NCBI GenBank assembly: GCA_030428705.1
Contig: JAUIDI010000002.1
Span: 248,001 to 312,000 of the forward strand
From: Bacteroidia bacterium
Lineage (GTDB): Bacteria; Bacteroidota; Bacteroidia; Flavobacteriales; Flavobacteriaceae
DNA length: 64,000 bases
Direction: 5' to 3'
Under the pieces are notes generated by a model that saw only the letters and a list, made by a program, of their open reading frames with translations, was not told the DNA's origin and made no database searches. A program made the position numbers and the translations under genes. Below, piece after piece: positions 18,089-28,236 of this stretch (position 1 is the first letter of the stretch; each line of letters begins with the position of its first letter).

Positions 18089-18925
18089 CTAAAATACATA
18101 TTTTACGGCAACCCAATTATTTTTTTCCAACTTTTTTTCAAATACAAGACCGTGTCCGGTACAACTTTCATCGATCAATCGATGATCCTCCTCGTAGAAT
18201 CCGCTTAAAAAAAGTACGCCATTTTTGGCCAAACATGATACATATGAAGGTATATCGTTTAGCAAGATATTACGATTGATATTCGCAATGATGATGTCAT
18301 ATTTTCTTTTTTGCAATAGTTCTGCACCGCCTTCAAGAACACTGATATTCTTGCAGTTGTTGCGTTTGACATTCTCCAAGGCGTTGAGATAACACCAGTT
18401 ATCGATATCAATGGCATCAACGGCCTTGGCTCCCCGCATCGTTGCAAGAATGGCCAATACTCCTGTTCCACTACCCATATCGAGTACTGTCTTGCCCTTA
18501 AAATCGTTATCCAAAATAAATTGCAACATCATATGCGTGGTCTCATGATGACCGGTACCGAAACTCATTTTGGGCTCAATGACGATATCATATTTCACTC
18601 CGGTTTTTTCATGGAAAGGTGCCCGAACCATACATTGGCTTCCTACTTGTATGGGGTTAAAATTAGTTTCCCAGGTGGCATTCCAGTTTTCCTGTTCGAT
18701 TTCCTTGATCTCGTAGTCGATTTTGAAATTGGGATTTTTTAAAACGGTTATCTCATCCAAAATATCCGCCATGTGTTCCTCCTTTTGAACATAAGCTAGA
18801 ACTCCTCCCCTATTTTCGACGAAACTTTCAAAACCCGCTTCTCCCAATTCAGCGATTAAAATATCGGAAGCCGGTTGAAGTGGATCGATCTTGAAGCTGT
18901 ATTCCACATAGACCATATCAGGCAT
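18089..18925 (-). CDS. prmA: Ribosomal protein L11 methyltransferase
   Basis: 278 aa; KMSFGTGHHETTHMMLQ; VLDMGSGTGVLAILATMRGAKAVDAIDID; IIIANINRNIL. Confidence 0.95.
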   Translation of the reverse strand: MPDMVYVEYSFKIDPLQPASDILIAELGEAGFESFVENRGGVLAYVQKEEHMADILDEITVLKNPNFKIDYEIKEIEQENWNATWETNFNPIQVGSQCMVRAPFHEKTGVKYDIVIEPKMSFGTGHHETTHMMLQFILDNDFKGKTVLDMGSGTGVLAILATMRGAKAVDAIDIDNWCYLNALENVKRNNCKNISVLEGGAELLQKRKYDIIIANINRNILLNDIPSYVSCLAKNGVLFLSGFYEEDHRLIDESCTGHGLVFEKKLEKNNWVAVKYVF

Positions 18926-18966
18926 CTTAAGTGTATTGCCGGTTTTAAACGGATAAATCCTGTAAG

Positions 18967-19716
18967 TTAAATTGCGCTTACAATGGCTATGAAATCATCG
19001 GCCTTCAAAGAAGCCCCGCCGATAAGTCCGCCATCGACATCAGGTTTGGAGAAAATCTCCTCGGCATTGTTCGGCTTTACGCTTCCGCCATATAGAATAG
19101 AGACCGACTCTGCTATCGAAGTATCGTAAGCTTCCGAAATAGTTTTTCGAATAAAGGCATGCATTTCCTGTGCTTGCTCTGGCGAAGCAGTTTCACCGGT
19201 TCCGATTGCCCACACGGGTTCGTACGCCAATACGATATGTTCCCAAGCGGAAGCATCCAAAGAAAAAAGCGCATTTTTCAACTGACTTTCAACAATATTA
19301 AAATGATTTCCTGATTTTCTATCGGCCAATTCTTCCCCGAAACAAAACATAACTCGTAAGCCTTTGTTCAAGGCCATGGCCACCTTTTTGGCCAAAATCT
19401 CATCGGTTTCGCCAAAATAGGCACGACGTTCGGAATGACCGATAATCACAGTTTTGATACCGATTTCCGATAACATGTCCGCGGATATTTCCCCTGTGTA
19501 GGCCCCGTTTTCGGCAAAGTGCATATTCTGGGCAATAACTTCGATCACCGAATCGTGTAGGCTACGAATCGCCCCGACCAGATTAACATAGGTGGGCGCC
19601 ACCATAACTTCGGCATCCGTGTCGGGCAACATTGCGGAAAGCTGCGTCACCAAAGCTTCCGTTTCAGATAAGGTTTTGTTCATTTTCCAGTTTCCTGCTA
19701 CTATTTTGTTTCTCAT
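18967..19716 (-). CDS. tpiA: Triosephosphate isomerase
   Basis: MRNKIVAGNWKMNKT start (ATG at 19716), GHSERRAYFGE, AYEPVWAIGTG, LYGGSVKPNNAEE; the listed ORF is over-extended to 19809. Confidence 0.97.
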   Translation of the reverse strand: MRNKIVAGNWKMNKTLSETEALVTQLSAMLPDTDAEVMVAPTYVNLVGAIRSLHDSVIEVIAQNMHFAENGAYTGEISADMLSEIGIKTVIIGHSERRAYFGETDEILAKKVAMALNKGLRVMFCFGEELADRKSGNHFNIVESQLKNALFSLDASAWEHIVLAYEPVWAIGTGETASPEQAQEMHAFIRKTISEAYDTSIAESVSILYGGSVKPNNAEEIFSKPDVDGGLIGGASLKADDFIAIVSAI

Positions 19717-19732
19717 GTAATGGCGTTTAGTA

Positions 19733-21391
19733 TTACTGATTTGCTCTTTTTTCCTGTAATGCTTTAGCTTCTTCAATAGAGAGTACTTTGTACTCAAAAT
19801 CATCGCCAAAAAGTCTCTTGGAATACTCCTCTACCGTATCCTCAAACCCTGCTTTTATTCTTCTATCATTAACGGACTCGGGATTTTCTATTGGCCATAT
19901 ATTCGAAGCTTGTTCAAATGGGCCAACAAAACCCTGAGTACCATATAACTGTGGTTTCTCCTGATGCATTAATTGCCTGTCGAGCATCATAGCGTAGAGC
20001 CGAAAGGGTAACTCATCTTTTTCGGCGGCTTCTCTTATCATGTCGATATACTGGTCGATTTTATTTGAATGCTGAATAACGTACCATGCGGCGGTGTTCG
20101 TCTCATCCCCCACCAAGCTTTTCCCTGGATAACCATACATTGCTATTGCCTTTTCCACAAATTCGATATTAGAACTATCGATAAGCGCCTGTTTCTGCCA
20201 GTCTTCGGGAGTAGGGTTTTCACGATATTTTTGATCCAAGACCATTATGCTGTCCAAGCGTTTCTTCAATTTCAAATCCAGAGCGTTGGGGCGGTCATTT
20301 GTAAACACAAGTTCATCCAAATCATTATGATGTACCTTCTGTTCAATAGTACCCCTATGCAACACCAAGACTCCGGGGTTTGAACGCACAATTGTTTTCA
20401 AGGCGGTTTCATCGGTAAAATAAAACTTAAAATTCAGATTATGATCAGAAACAATCTTGTCGCTTAATTCAGGGCCAGATGCCGACATTCCGATAACCTT
20501 ATAATGGTTTTGGATCGCGAGGTCGGTAGTCTTTTTAATCTCGTCAAAGACCGGATCACTTTTTAAAAGATCATAGGCCACGACCATAACCAATTTAGGT
20601 TCTTGCAAAAGCGATGGTGCGAAATCCTCTCCGTTTTGTTCTATCGTAAAATCGTGTATGGGCGGCTCATAGCCCGCTTGCACTTCCGTGGTCTCGACAT
20701 CGATAAATTCTCCATCCACGCTCGGATAGTCCCCTTGTGTAACCACTATTTTTTCGCCTTCGTTGGTCTTAAATCGCCATGCGTAGTCGTAAACGGTTTG
20801 TGGCGCACCTTCGGGCACGACCATTCCTTCTTCGATATTGGCACCTATTTTATAGGGTCTGAAATCGATTTCCGGTAGATGATTTAATACGTGATAAGCA
20901 TATATACCACTTAGTAACAAAGCTATGGCAACAACAATGGTTTTCATAACAGCTCCTAAAAAAGAGGTAATATGTTTTCTGCCAACAAATAAAATAATGA
21001 TGAGTACGAGTAGAATTAAGTCTTTGGTAAATGATTCCCATGGGGTGAGTTTAATAGCATCCCCAAAACAACCACAATCGGTTACCTTGTTGAAATAAGC
21101 CGAGTAGAATGTCAGAAAAGTAAAAAAGACAATCATCAACAATAAACTCCATACTGTAAATTTTACTCGAAAACCAATAAGGAGCATAACTCCCAAAAGC
21201 ACCTCGAATATGACTACGAATATGGAAATCGCCAGAGCATGTGGCTCAAAAAACGGTAAATCTAAAACGCCTGCACTAAAGTATTCTTCCAACTTAAAAG
21301 AAAAACCCATCGGGTCGTTCAGTTTAATGAGACCACTTATAATAAAAAGTATTCCGACGAGTACTCTACTGATATGTACCAAATATTTCAT
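19733..21391 (-). CDS. DoxX/MauE-like membrane protein with degenerate thioredoxin-like region (BT_3928-type)
   Basis: 552 aa; four TM helices with DCGCFGDA motif, then soluble region LVMVVAYDLLKSDPVFDEIKKTTDLAIQNHYKVIGMSAS. Confidence 0.85.
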   Translation of the reverse strand: MKYLVHISRVLVGILFIISGLIKLNDPMGFSFKLEEYFSAGVLDLPFFEPHALAISIFVVIFEVLLGVMLLIGFRVKFTVWSLLLMIVFFTFLTFYSAYFNKVTDCGCFGDAIKLTPWESFTKDLILLVLIIILFVGRKHITSFLGAVMKTIVVAIALLLSGIYAYHVLNHLPEIDFRPYKIGANIEEGMVVPEGAPQTVYDYAWRFKTNEGEKIVVTQGDYPSVDGEFIDVETTEVQAGYEPPIHDFTIEQNGEDFAPSLLQEPKLVMVVAYDLLKSDPVFDEIKKTTDLAIQNHYKVIGMSASGPELSDKIVSDHNLNFKFYFTDETALKTIVRSNPGVLVLHRGTIEQKVHHNDLDELVFTNDRPNALDLKLKKRLDSIMVLDQKYRENPTPEDWQKQALIDSSNIEFVEKAIAMYGYPGKSLVGDETNTAAWYVIQHSNKIDQYIDMIREAAEKDELPFRLYAMMLDRQLMHQEKPQLYGTQGFVGPFEQASNIWPIENPESVNDRRIKAGFEDTVEEYSKRLFGDDFEYKVLSIEEAKALQEKRANQ

Positions 21392-21933
21392 TCCGTTTCG
21401 GAGTTAATGTGAATTAGTGCGAAAACGGCATAATTGACCATGTCTTGATAGTTGGCATCTATACCTTCGCTAACAAGGGTTTTTCCTTTATTGTCCTCAA
21501 TGGTCTTGACACGCAAAAGTTTTTGAAGGATGAGATCCGTCAACGAACTCACGCGCATATCGCGCCAAGCCTCGCCATAATCATGATTCTTGTTCTCCAT
21601 CAATGACTTAGTGATGGCACTGTGTTTATCGAACAGTTTCAAAGACTGCTTAACGCTCAAATCGGGTTGATCGACCACACCAAGTTCCAATTGGATCAAG
21701 GCCATAATGGCATAGTTGATAATTCCGATAAATTCAGAACGTTCATCTTCATCGATCTTTTGAACCTCATTTTCTTGAATGCCTCTAATACGCTGGGCCT
21801 TGATAAAAATTTGATCCGTCAACGATGGAAGTCTAAGAATACGCCATGCACTGCCATAATCTTTCATTTTCTTTTCGAACAGGTCGCGACATGTTCGCAT
21901 TACCTCATCGTATTGTTCCGAAGTTTTGCCCAT
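21388..21933 (-). CDS. DUF1599 domain protein (two internal repeats)
   Basis: 181 aa; KMKDYGSAWRILRLPSLTDQIFIKAQRIRGIQ and NKNHDYGEAWRDMRVSSLTDLILQKLLRVKTIE. Confidence 0.88.
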   Translation of the reverse strand: MGKTSEQYDEVMRTCRDLFEKKMKDYGSAWRILRLPSLTDQIFIKAQRIRGIQENEVQKIDEDERSEFIGIINYAIMALIQLELGVVDQPDLSVKQSLKLFDKHSAITKSLMENKNHDYGEAWRDMRVSSLTDLILQKLLRVKTIEDNKGKTLVSEGIDANYQDMVNYAVFALIHINSETE

Positions 21934-22037
21934 TAATGCTATCTTAATTGCGTAAATTTCGTCGAAATTTCAAGACGCCCAAAGTTCGTACATTAAACCC
22001 GACCGACAAAATACAATCCCGGTAAACATACAACGCC

Positions 22038-22859
22038 ATGACAATCAACTGCAAAGGAAATTTGGTCGATTTGAGCACCCCGAAGGTCATGGGCATTCTG
22101 AATGTGACCCCGGACTCCTTCTTCGACGGAGGAAGGTATTCGGACATTCGAAAAATGTTATCACAAGTTGAAAAGATGTTAAATGATGGTGCCACCTTCA
22201 TAGATATTGGTGCTTATAGCTCTCGACCCGGAGCAGACCCGGTCACTGAGGAAAATGAATTAAGCAGACTACTTCCCATTATTGAAGCATTGCTCAAGGA
22301 ATTTCCTGAAACACTTCTTTCCATAGATACTTTTCGAAGCAATATTGCCAAACAATGCCTGCAAAGGGGAGCGGCTTTGGTAAATGATATTTCGGCCGGC
22401 AAGCTCGATGAGAAAATGTTCTCGGTAATCGCCCAATTCAAGGTTCCATACATTATGATGCACATGCGAGGAAATCCTCGGACCATGTCAGATCAAACAC
22501 ATTATGACGATTTGATCAAAGATATACTCTTCTATTTTTCGGAACGCCTGACCCTAGCGAGAAAAATGGGACTGAACGATATGATCATTGATCCGGGCTT
22601 CGGTTTTGCCAAAACTTTGGGGCAAAATTATGAGCTTTTGCAGAATCTGGACCTATTTCTATTGTTGGATGTACCCGTATTGGTAGGACTAAGTAGAAAA
22701 TCGATGATTTATAAAACTCTGAATTCAGATCCTGAACATGCATTGAACGGCACAACGGCATTGAACATGTTGGCATTGAGCAAAGGAGCCAAAATTATTA
22801 GGGTGCACGATGTAAAAGAAGCGGTCGAATGTGTTCAACTATACAATCAAATGTCTTAA
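22038..22859 (+). CDS. folP: Dihydropteroate synthase
   Basis: 273 aa; KVMGILNVTPDSFFDGGRY; IDIGAYSSRPGA; MIIDPGFGFAKT; LVGLSRKSMI. Confidence 0.97.
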   Translation: MTINCKGNLVDLSTPKVMGILNVTPDSFFDGGRYSDIRKMLSQVEKMLNDGATFIDIGAYSSRPGADPVTEENELSRLLPIIEALLKEFPETLLSIDTFRSNIAKQCLQRGAALVNDISAGKLDEKMFSVIAQFKVPYIMMHMRGNPRTMSDQTHYDDLIKDILFYFSERLTLARKMGLNDMIIDPGFGFAKTLGQNYELLQNLDLFLLLDVPVLVGLSRKSMIYKTLNSDPEHALNGTTALNMLALSKGAKIIRVHDVKEAVECVQLYNQMS

Positions 22860-22916
22860 TTCAGCGTTCAGTGTTAAGTACTCTTATTTTTTCTAATTTT
22901 ACAAAAACGGCGCAGA

Positions 22917-23702
22917 TTGGATTTTCTGAATTTCATCGACTTTAAGATTACCGACATCATCGATATTATCTTGGTCGCCGTTCTTCTGTACTATATATAC
23001 AAGTTGGTTCGTGGTTCGGTAGCCATCAATATTTTTATCGGTATTGTCATCGTTTGGGCTTTTTGGAAATTGACCGAACTGCTTGACATGAAAATGATCA
23101 GCAGTATGGTCGGTGGCTTTATGCAGGTCGGGTTGATTGCGTTAATCATCGTCTTCCAACAAGAAATCCGTAAATTTCTGTTGATGATCGGGTCTACCAA
23201 TTTTGCCAATAAACGCAATTTTATCAAGCACTTTAAATTTTTGAGGCAAGAAGGTCTCTCGACCGATACGAATATCGATGCGATCGTCAGGGCCTGCGAG
23301 AAAATGGCCTCGACCCGTACCGGTGCCATCATCGTTCTTGAACGAAACAATTCGCTTGATTTTGTAAAATCTTCGGGTGATAGTATGAATGCCGAAGTCA
23401 ATCTTCCCATTCTCGAAAGTATTTTTTACAAGAACAGTCCCTTACATGACGGGGCAACCGTAATCAAGGACAATCATATCGTGGCCACACGGGTTATTTT
23501 ACCGATTACCAATGAGCGTAAGATACCTTTACGGTTCGGATTGCGCCATCGGGCCGCCGTAGGCATTACCGAAAAGACCGATGCGCTGTCGCTGGTGGTC
23601 AGCGAGGAGACCGGCGATATCTCATACATTAAAAACGGGGAATTCGTAATCTACAATGACTTGACTGAACTGGCCGAGACCATAAAACAAGACCTTATCT
23701 GA
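22917..23702 (+). CDS. cdaA: Diadenylate cyclase CdaA (TTG start)
   Basis: 261 aa; TM N-term; SPLHDGATVI and RFGLRHRAAVGITE (DGA/RHR DAC motifs). Confidence 0.96.
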   Translation: MDFLNFIDFKITDIIDIILVAVLLYYIYKLVRGSVAINIFIGIVIVWAFWKLTELLDMKMISSMVGGFMQVGLIALIIVFQQEIRKFLLMIGSTNFANKRNFIKHFKFLRQEGLSTDTNIDAIVRACEKMASTRTGAIIVLERNNSLDFVKSSGDSMNAEVNLPILESIFYKNSPLHDGATVIKDNHIVATRVILPITNERKIPLRFGLRHRAAVGITEKTDALSLVVSEETGDISYIKNGEFVIYNDLTELAETIKQDLI

Positions 23703-25469
23703 TCAGGCCACCTCTTCGGCCAAAAACTGGGCCTCATAGAGATTGCTATAGTACCCGCCTTTCTTCAACAGTTCTTTGTGCGTACCGGTCTCCACAATTT
23801 TACCGGCATCCATTACTAAAATCTTATCGGCCTTTTTCACCGTGTGCAACCGATGTGCTATGACTATAGAAGTGCGCCCCTCGGTTATCTTGTCGGTAGC
23901 GCGTTGTATCAATTGTTCGGAATAGGTATCGACGGAAGAAGTCGCTTCATCCAAAACAAGAATACTCGGATTGCTGACATAGGCCCTCAGGAAAGCTATC
24001 AACTGACGTTGACCGCTCGAGAGCATTGTACCCCGTTCCTTTACATTATACGTGTACCCTCCCGGAAGACTCGAAATAAATTCATGTACCCCGATCTGCT
24101 TTGCCGCATGTTCGATACTTTCCAAAGTTACCGAAGGATCTTTCAATGATATGTTATTGGCAATGGTGTCGGCAAATAAAAAGACATCCTGCAGTACAAC
24201 GGCAATTTGTGCGCGTAACGATGCCAGTTTAAAATCCTTTATATCGACCCCATCTACTAAAATAACTCCCGAATCAATCTCATAAAAACGGTTCAACAAA
24301 TTGATAATGGTTGATTTTCCTGCTCCGGTCGCACCGACGATGGCAATAGTCTCCCCTGCTTTCACATCGAAAGAAATTCCATGAAGTACCTCTTCACCAT
24401 CAACATATGAAAAACGAACATCGGAGAATTTGATATTGCCCTTTACATTGTCTTTTTCTATGGTACCCACATCTTGTATGTTGCTATCGGTATCCAAGAT
24501 CTTGAAGACGCGATTGGCAGCGACCATTCCCATTTGCAATGTATTGAACTTATCGGCAATCTGGCGGAGCGGTCTGAAGAGAATTTCAATATATAGGATA
24601 AAAGCAAAAATCGTCCCGGATATATCTATTGTAATATTCGCGACATTTTGAAGTCCACCGTACCAGACCACCAGGCCGACCGCGACAGAAGTTACTATTT
24701 CAGCGATCGGAAAGAAAATCGAGTTGTACCATACCGTTTTCAACCAAGCATTTTGATGTTTTTCGTTGATCTTCCTAAAATTATCGCTTTCGATTTTCTC
24801 GCGGGTGAACAGTTGTACGATTTTCATTCCAGTGACACGTTCCTGCACAAAGGAATTTAGATTGGCAACTTGGGCCCGCACCTCTATAAACGCAACTTTC
24901 ATCGCCTTTTGAAACAAACGCGTAGCGTAAATTATAATCGGAAGCAACGCGAATACTATCAATGACAATTTCCAGTTCAAGTAGACCATCATAATTGCAG
25001 CGGCCATCATTTTTAAAAGGTCGGCCACAATCATAAAGAAGCCCTGACTGAAAATTTCCCCGATACGCTGCATATCGGCAACCGTACGGGTGACTAAAAC
25101 CCCCAACGAAGAATTATCGAAATACTTCATACGAAAGCCCAACATGTGCTTGAACAAACTGACGCGAACATCTTGGATCACCGATTCGCCCAGCCAATTG
25201 GCGTAGTAGTTGAACAAAAGCTGACATACGACCTGCGCCAACAGTGCACCGAGCATAAGTAAGGACAGCAAAAGCAATTTTTCACCGTTTGGCCTTATTA
25301 TAGCATCATCTACAATTTTTTGCAATATATAAGGGCCAAGTACCGCAAATCCGGACAGAAGAATCGCTGCCAAGGCAACTCCATAAAAAGTCAGCCTATA
25401 TGGCTTGGTATGGGCAAGCAACCTTTTAAAAAGACGCGTATCAAATGCCTTTCCCGTTTCTTTATTCAT
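23703..25469 (-). CDS. ABC exporter, fused permease/ATPase (MsbA-like)
   Basis: 588 aa; GATGAGKST, LSSGQRQLIAFLRA, ILVLDEATSSVD. Confidence 0.96.
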   Translation of the reverse strand: MNKETGKAFDTRLFKRLLAHTKPYRLTFYGVALAAILLSGFAVLGPYILQKIVDDAIIRPNGEKLLLLSLLMLGALLAQVVCQLLFNYYANWLGESVIQDVRVSLFKHMLGFRMKYFDNSSLGVLVTRTVADMQRIGEIFSQGFFMIVADLLKMMAAAIMMVYLNWKLSLIVFALLPIIIYATRLFQKAMKVAFIEVRAQVANLNSFVQERVTGMKIVQLFTREKIESDNFRKINEKHQNAWLKTVWYNSIFFPIAEIVTSVAVGLVVWYGGLQNVANITIDISGTIFAFILYIEILFRPLRQIADKFNTLQMGMVAANRVFKILDTDSNIQDVGTIEKDNVKGNIKFSDVRFSYVDGEEVLHGISFDVKAGETIAIVGATGAGKSTIINLLNRFYEIDSGVILVDGVDIKDFKLASLRAQIAVVLQDVFLFADTIANNISLKDPSVTLESIEHAAKQIGVHEFISSLPGGYTYNVKERGTMLSSGQRQLIAFLRAYVSNPSILVLDEATSSVDTYSEQLIQRATDKITEGRTSIVIAHRLHTVKKADKILVMDAGKIVETGTHKELLKKGGYYSNLYEAQFLAEEVA

Positions 25470-26253
25470 TTATCGCTAAAATACTTGAAGGGTAAATTAC
25501 CTCGGTCAAATATAATCCTTTTGCCGGCACTGAAGGTCCTGCCTGTGCCCTATCCTTACTTTTTAGGATAGTCTTAACATCGGCCACCTCTATTTTGTCA
25601 TGGCCGACCTCGAGCAGGGTACCGACTATGGCCCTGACCATGTTCCGAAGAAAACGATCCGCCGAAATGGTGAAGACCAGCATGTTGTTCTTATTTTCCC
25701 AAAACGCTTTGTTGATATCGCAAAGAAAAGTTTTTACATCGGTGTTCGATTTCGAAAAGCATTCGAAATCTTCATGCTGTAAAAGCAACCCGGCCGCTTC
25801 GTTCATCTTTTCAACATTCAAAGGCTGCTTTATATAGTGCGCCATTTCCATTAAAAAAGGATTTTTATCCTGCACGACCCAATATTCATAGGTACGCTGA
25901 ACGGCATCGAACCTAGCATGTGCGTTTTTGGCTACTTCAAATATTCTTTTGACGGAGACATCATCTTCTAAAAATGCATTCAACCGATACACGAAATCCT
26001 CAAGATCATCGATTTTATCGATATCGTAATGTGCGAACATTTGCCTTGCATGTACCCCGGCATCCGTACGGCCAGCCCCGACAAGCGAAATATCGGTCCT
26101 TAGCAGTTTTGACATGGCTTCTTCGAGCGCCTCCTGCACGGTAATTGCATTGGGTTGTTTCTGCCAGCCATGATATGCCTTCCCGAAATATGAAAACTCG
26201 ATAAAATATCTCAATGTTTGCCTACTTTTGAATTTCAAAGATACTTCATCCAT
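25462..26253 (-). CDS. truA: tRNA pseudouridine(38-40) synthase
   Basis: 263 aa; LVGAGRTDAGVHARQMFAHYD; FLRNMVRAIVGTLLEVG. Confidence 0.96.
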   Translation of the reverse strand: MDEVSLKFKSRQTLRYFIEFSYFGKAYHGWQKQPNAITVQEALEEAMSKLLRTDISLVGAGRTDAGVHARQMFAHYDIDKIDDLEDFVYRLNAFLEDDVSVKRIFEVAKNAHARFDAVQRTYEYWVVQDKNPFLMEMAHYIKQPLNVEKMNEAAGLLLQHEDFECFSKSNTDVKTFLCDINKAFWENKNNMLVFTISADRFLRNMVRAIVGTLLEVGHDKIEVADVKTILKSKDRAQAGPSVPAKGLYLTEVIYPSSILAINE

Positions 26254-26319
26254 AAGGTAAAAATAAAAGTCGCGAGTACATTTCGAAGCGAAATATGACT
26301 TCGCAACGCAATCTGTAAA

Positions 26320-26814
26320 ATGACCAAAATCCTTCTACTATCCGATACGCATTCATATCTCGATGGTACTATAATAAAGTACGCCCGTCAAGCCGACGAG
26401 GTTTGGCATGCGGGCGACATAGGTAGTCTGGAAGTCACCGATACGCTGCGTTCGATAAAACCCGTCAGGGCGGTTTATGGCAACATCGACGATAATATCA
26501 TTCAGAAAGAATTTCCATTAGACAATAGGTTCAAGTGCGAAAAAGTAGATGTATATATGACCCACATAGGAGGCTATCCGCCAAAATACAATCCAAGGAC
26601 AAGAAGGGGGATTAAAGAGAATCCCCCCAAACTATTTATATGCGGGCATTCACATATTTTAAAGGTGATATGGGACAAGGCCTTGAATATATTACACATG
26701 AATCCGGGCGCATGCGGCAAACATGGGTTTCATCAAGTTCGCACCATGTTACGGTTCACAATTGATGGCAATGATATCAAGGACCTTGAAGTCATTGAAC
26801 TTGGAAAACGATGA
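26320..26814 (+). CDS. YfcE/MJ0936-family metallophosphoesterase
   Basis: 164 aa; LLLSDTHSYLD, HAGDIGS, VYGNIDDN, ICGHSH, NPGACG. Confidence 0.95.
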   Translation: MTKILLLSDTHSYLDGTIIKYARQADEVWHAGDIGSLEVTDTLRSIKPVRAVYGNIDDNIIQKEFPLDNRFKCEKVDVYMTHIGGYPPKYNPRTRRGIKENPPKLFICGHSHILKVIWDKALNILHMNPGACGKHGFHQVRTMLRFTIDGNDIKDLEVIELGKR

Positions 26815-26995
26815 CATCGGTTTTAGTCCGAATCTGTTAACACAATTACAAAATCATATTGTTATTCCTATTTTTTCCCGATTTTGTGCTCTTGGCCGAC
26901 CAAAACCATTCGGCCAAAAAGGATGGAATCTAAATAATAGTTTTAAGAATTTTGACTTTTAAGTCAAGAGTGTCAAAAATTCCAGATAAATCTAA

Positions 26996-27565
26996 ATGCG
27001 TAAAAAGGACAGTAGAAAAAGACAGGCAAAAATACTTCGAGTATTTCGCAAAATCCATCGCGTAACAGGGGCAACTTTGTTTATTTTTTTCTTTGTGATA
27101 TCGACAACGGGGTTTTTATTAGGTTGGAAAAAAAACAGTAATGATCTACTTCTATCCAAAACATACGAGGGTTCCTCTATAGAATTAAGCGATTGGTTAT
27201 CGTTGGAAGAATTGCATAAAAAGGCATTTGGATATATGAAAGACTCGCTGCCCGATCAATCCAGTTTAAAACTTGACCGAATAGATGTTAGAAAGAGTAA
27301 AGGCACTGTTAAGTTTGTTTTCGAAAATTATTATGGGGTCCAGCTCGATGGCAAAACCGGCGACCTCTTACATTTTGAACGTAGAAGGGCCGACTTTATC
27401 GAAAACATCCACGATGGCTCGATCTTGGATAATTTTCTAGGTACGAACGGTTATATCAAACTTATATATACCAATGTCATGGGCATTGCACTTTTAACCT
27501 TTACCATAACGGGTTTTTGGCTTTGGTACGGTCCGAAGAGAATGCGTAGAACGGCAAAGACCTAA
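26996..27565 (+). CDS. PepSY domain-containing membrane protein
   Basis: 189 aa; two TM helices; VFRKIHRVTGATLFIFFFVISTTGFLLGWK; YGVQLDGKTGDLLHFERRRADFIENIHDGS. Confidence 0.87.
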   Translation: MRKKDSRKRQAKILRVFRKIHRVTGATLFIFFFVISTTGFLLGWKKNSNDLLLSKTYEGSSIELSDWLSLEELHKKAFGYMKDSLPDQSSLKLDRIDVRKSKGTVKFVFENYYGVQLDGKTGDLLHFERRRADFIENIHDGSILDNFLGTNGYIKLIYTNVMGIALLTFTITGFWLWYGPKRMRRTAKT

Positions 27566-27568
27566 TGC

Positions 27569-27597
27569 AAAACCCCGATGTTTCCATCAGGGTTTTC
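27569..27597 (+). terminator. Intrinsic terminator between convergent PepSY and DUF4293 genes
   Basis: AAAACCCCGATG-TTTC-CATCAGGGTTTT. Confidence 0.65.
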
Positions 27598-27626
27598 TAC
27601 GCACTAATACAACTAAGATGTTAGGT

Positions 27627-28037
27627 TTAACGCAGACGATCCACAGATTTTACAAGATCCTCATCCTTCTTTATGGCCCTATTGGCAAGGACCAAAAAAA
27701 CGATAGAAAATACAGGAATCAGCATCCCAATACCCTTCTCGGAGACCGAAATCTCTCCGGATAGATTTAGCGATCGGTAAACGAAAAATCCCAGTAAAAA
27801 AAGATTCAATATCATGTTCAATCTGTTGACAACAAATTGATTCTGTCGATTTTTAAACAACATTATGGCAACAAGTGCCAAAGCCGCCGAAACATAAAAG
27901 GCACCGGAAATCAATAAATCATTCTTGGCAAAAATCTCAATTCCATCGGCATCGGACCATAGGTTTAGCCAAAAGGGCAGCAAACCGCCCAAAAGGGCCA
28001 CGATCAATAGATATATGGTCTGAATTCGTTGAATCAT
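27627..28037 (-). CDS. DUF4293 family membrane protein
   Basis: 136 aa; MIQRIQTIYLLIVALLGGLLPFWLNLW; four TM segments. Confidence 0.85.
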   Translation of the reverse strand: MIQRIQTIYLLIVALLGGLLPFWLNLWSDADGIEIFAKNDLLISGAFYVSAALALVAIMLFKNRQNQFVVNRLNMILNLFLLGFFVYRSLNLSGEISVSEKGIGMLIPVFSIVFLVLANRAIKKDEDLVKSVDRLR

Positions 28038-28236
28038 TGCATTTATCGACTTCGGAAGGGCAAAAATACGCGTCTTTTTAAAAAATATCCATCTAATCTT
28101 GAAAATATTTTGTAATATTGTTGCGTTATCAGTTGTGACACTTACCGAAAGGGAAATCTTTCCCGAGTAATATCCACTTTAATAGTACACACTTCTTATT
28201 ATTTTTTCTAAAGACGTATAATTTATACCATACTTA

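Noticed and set aside
19717-19809. N-terminal extension of the tpiA ORF
   Set aside because: TPI begins MRNKIVAGNWKMNK; the extension overlaps the upstream gene.
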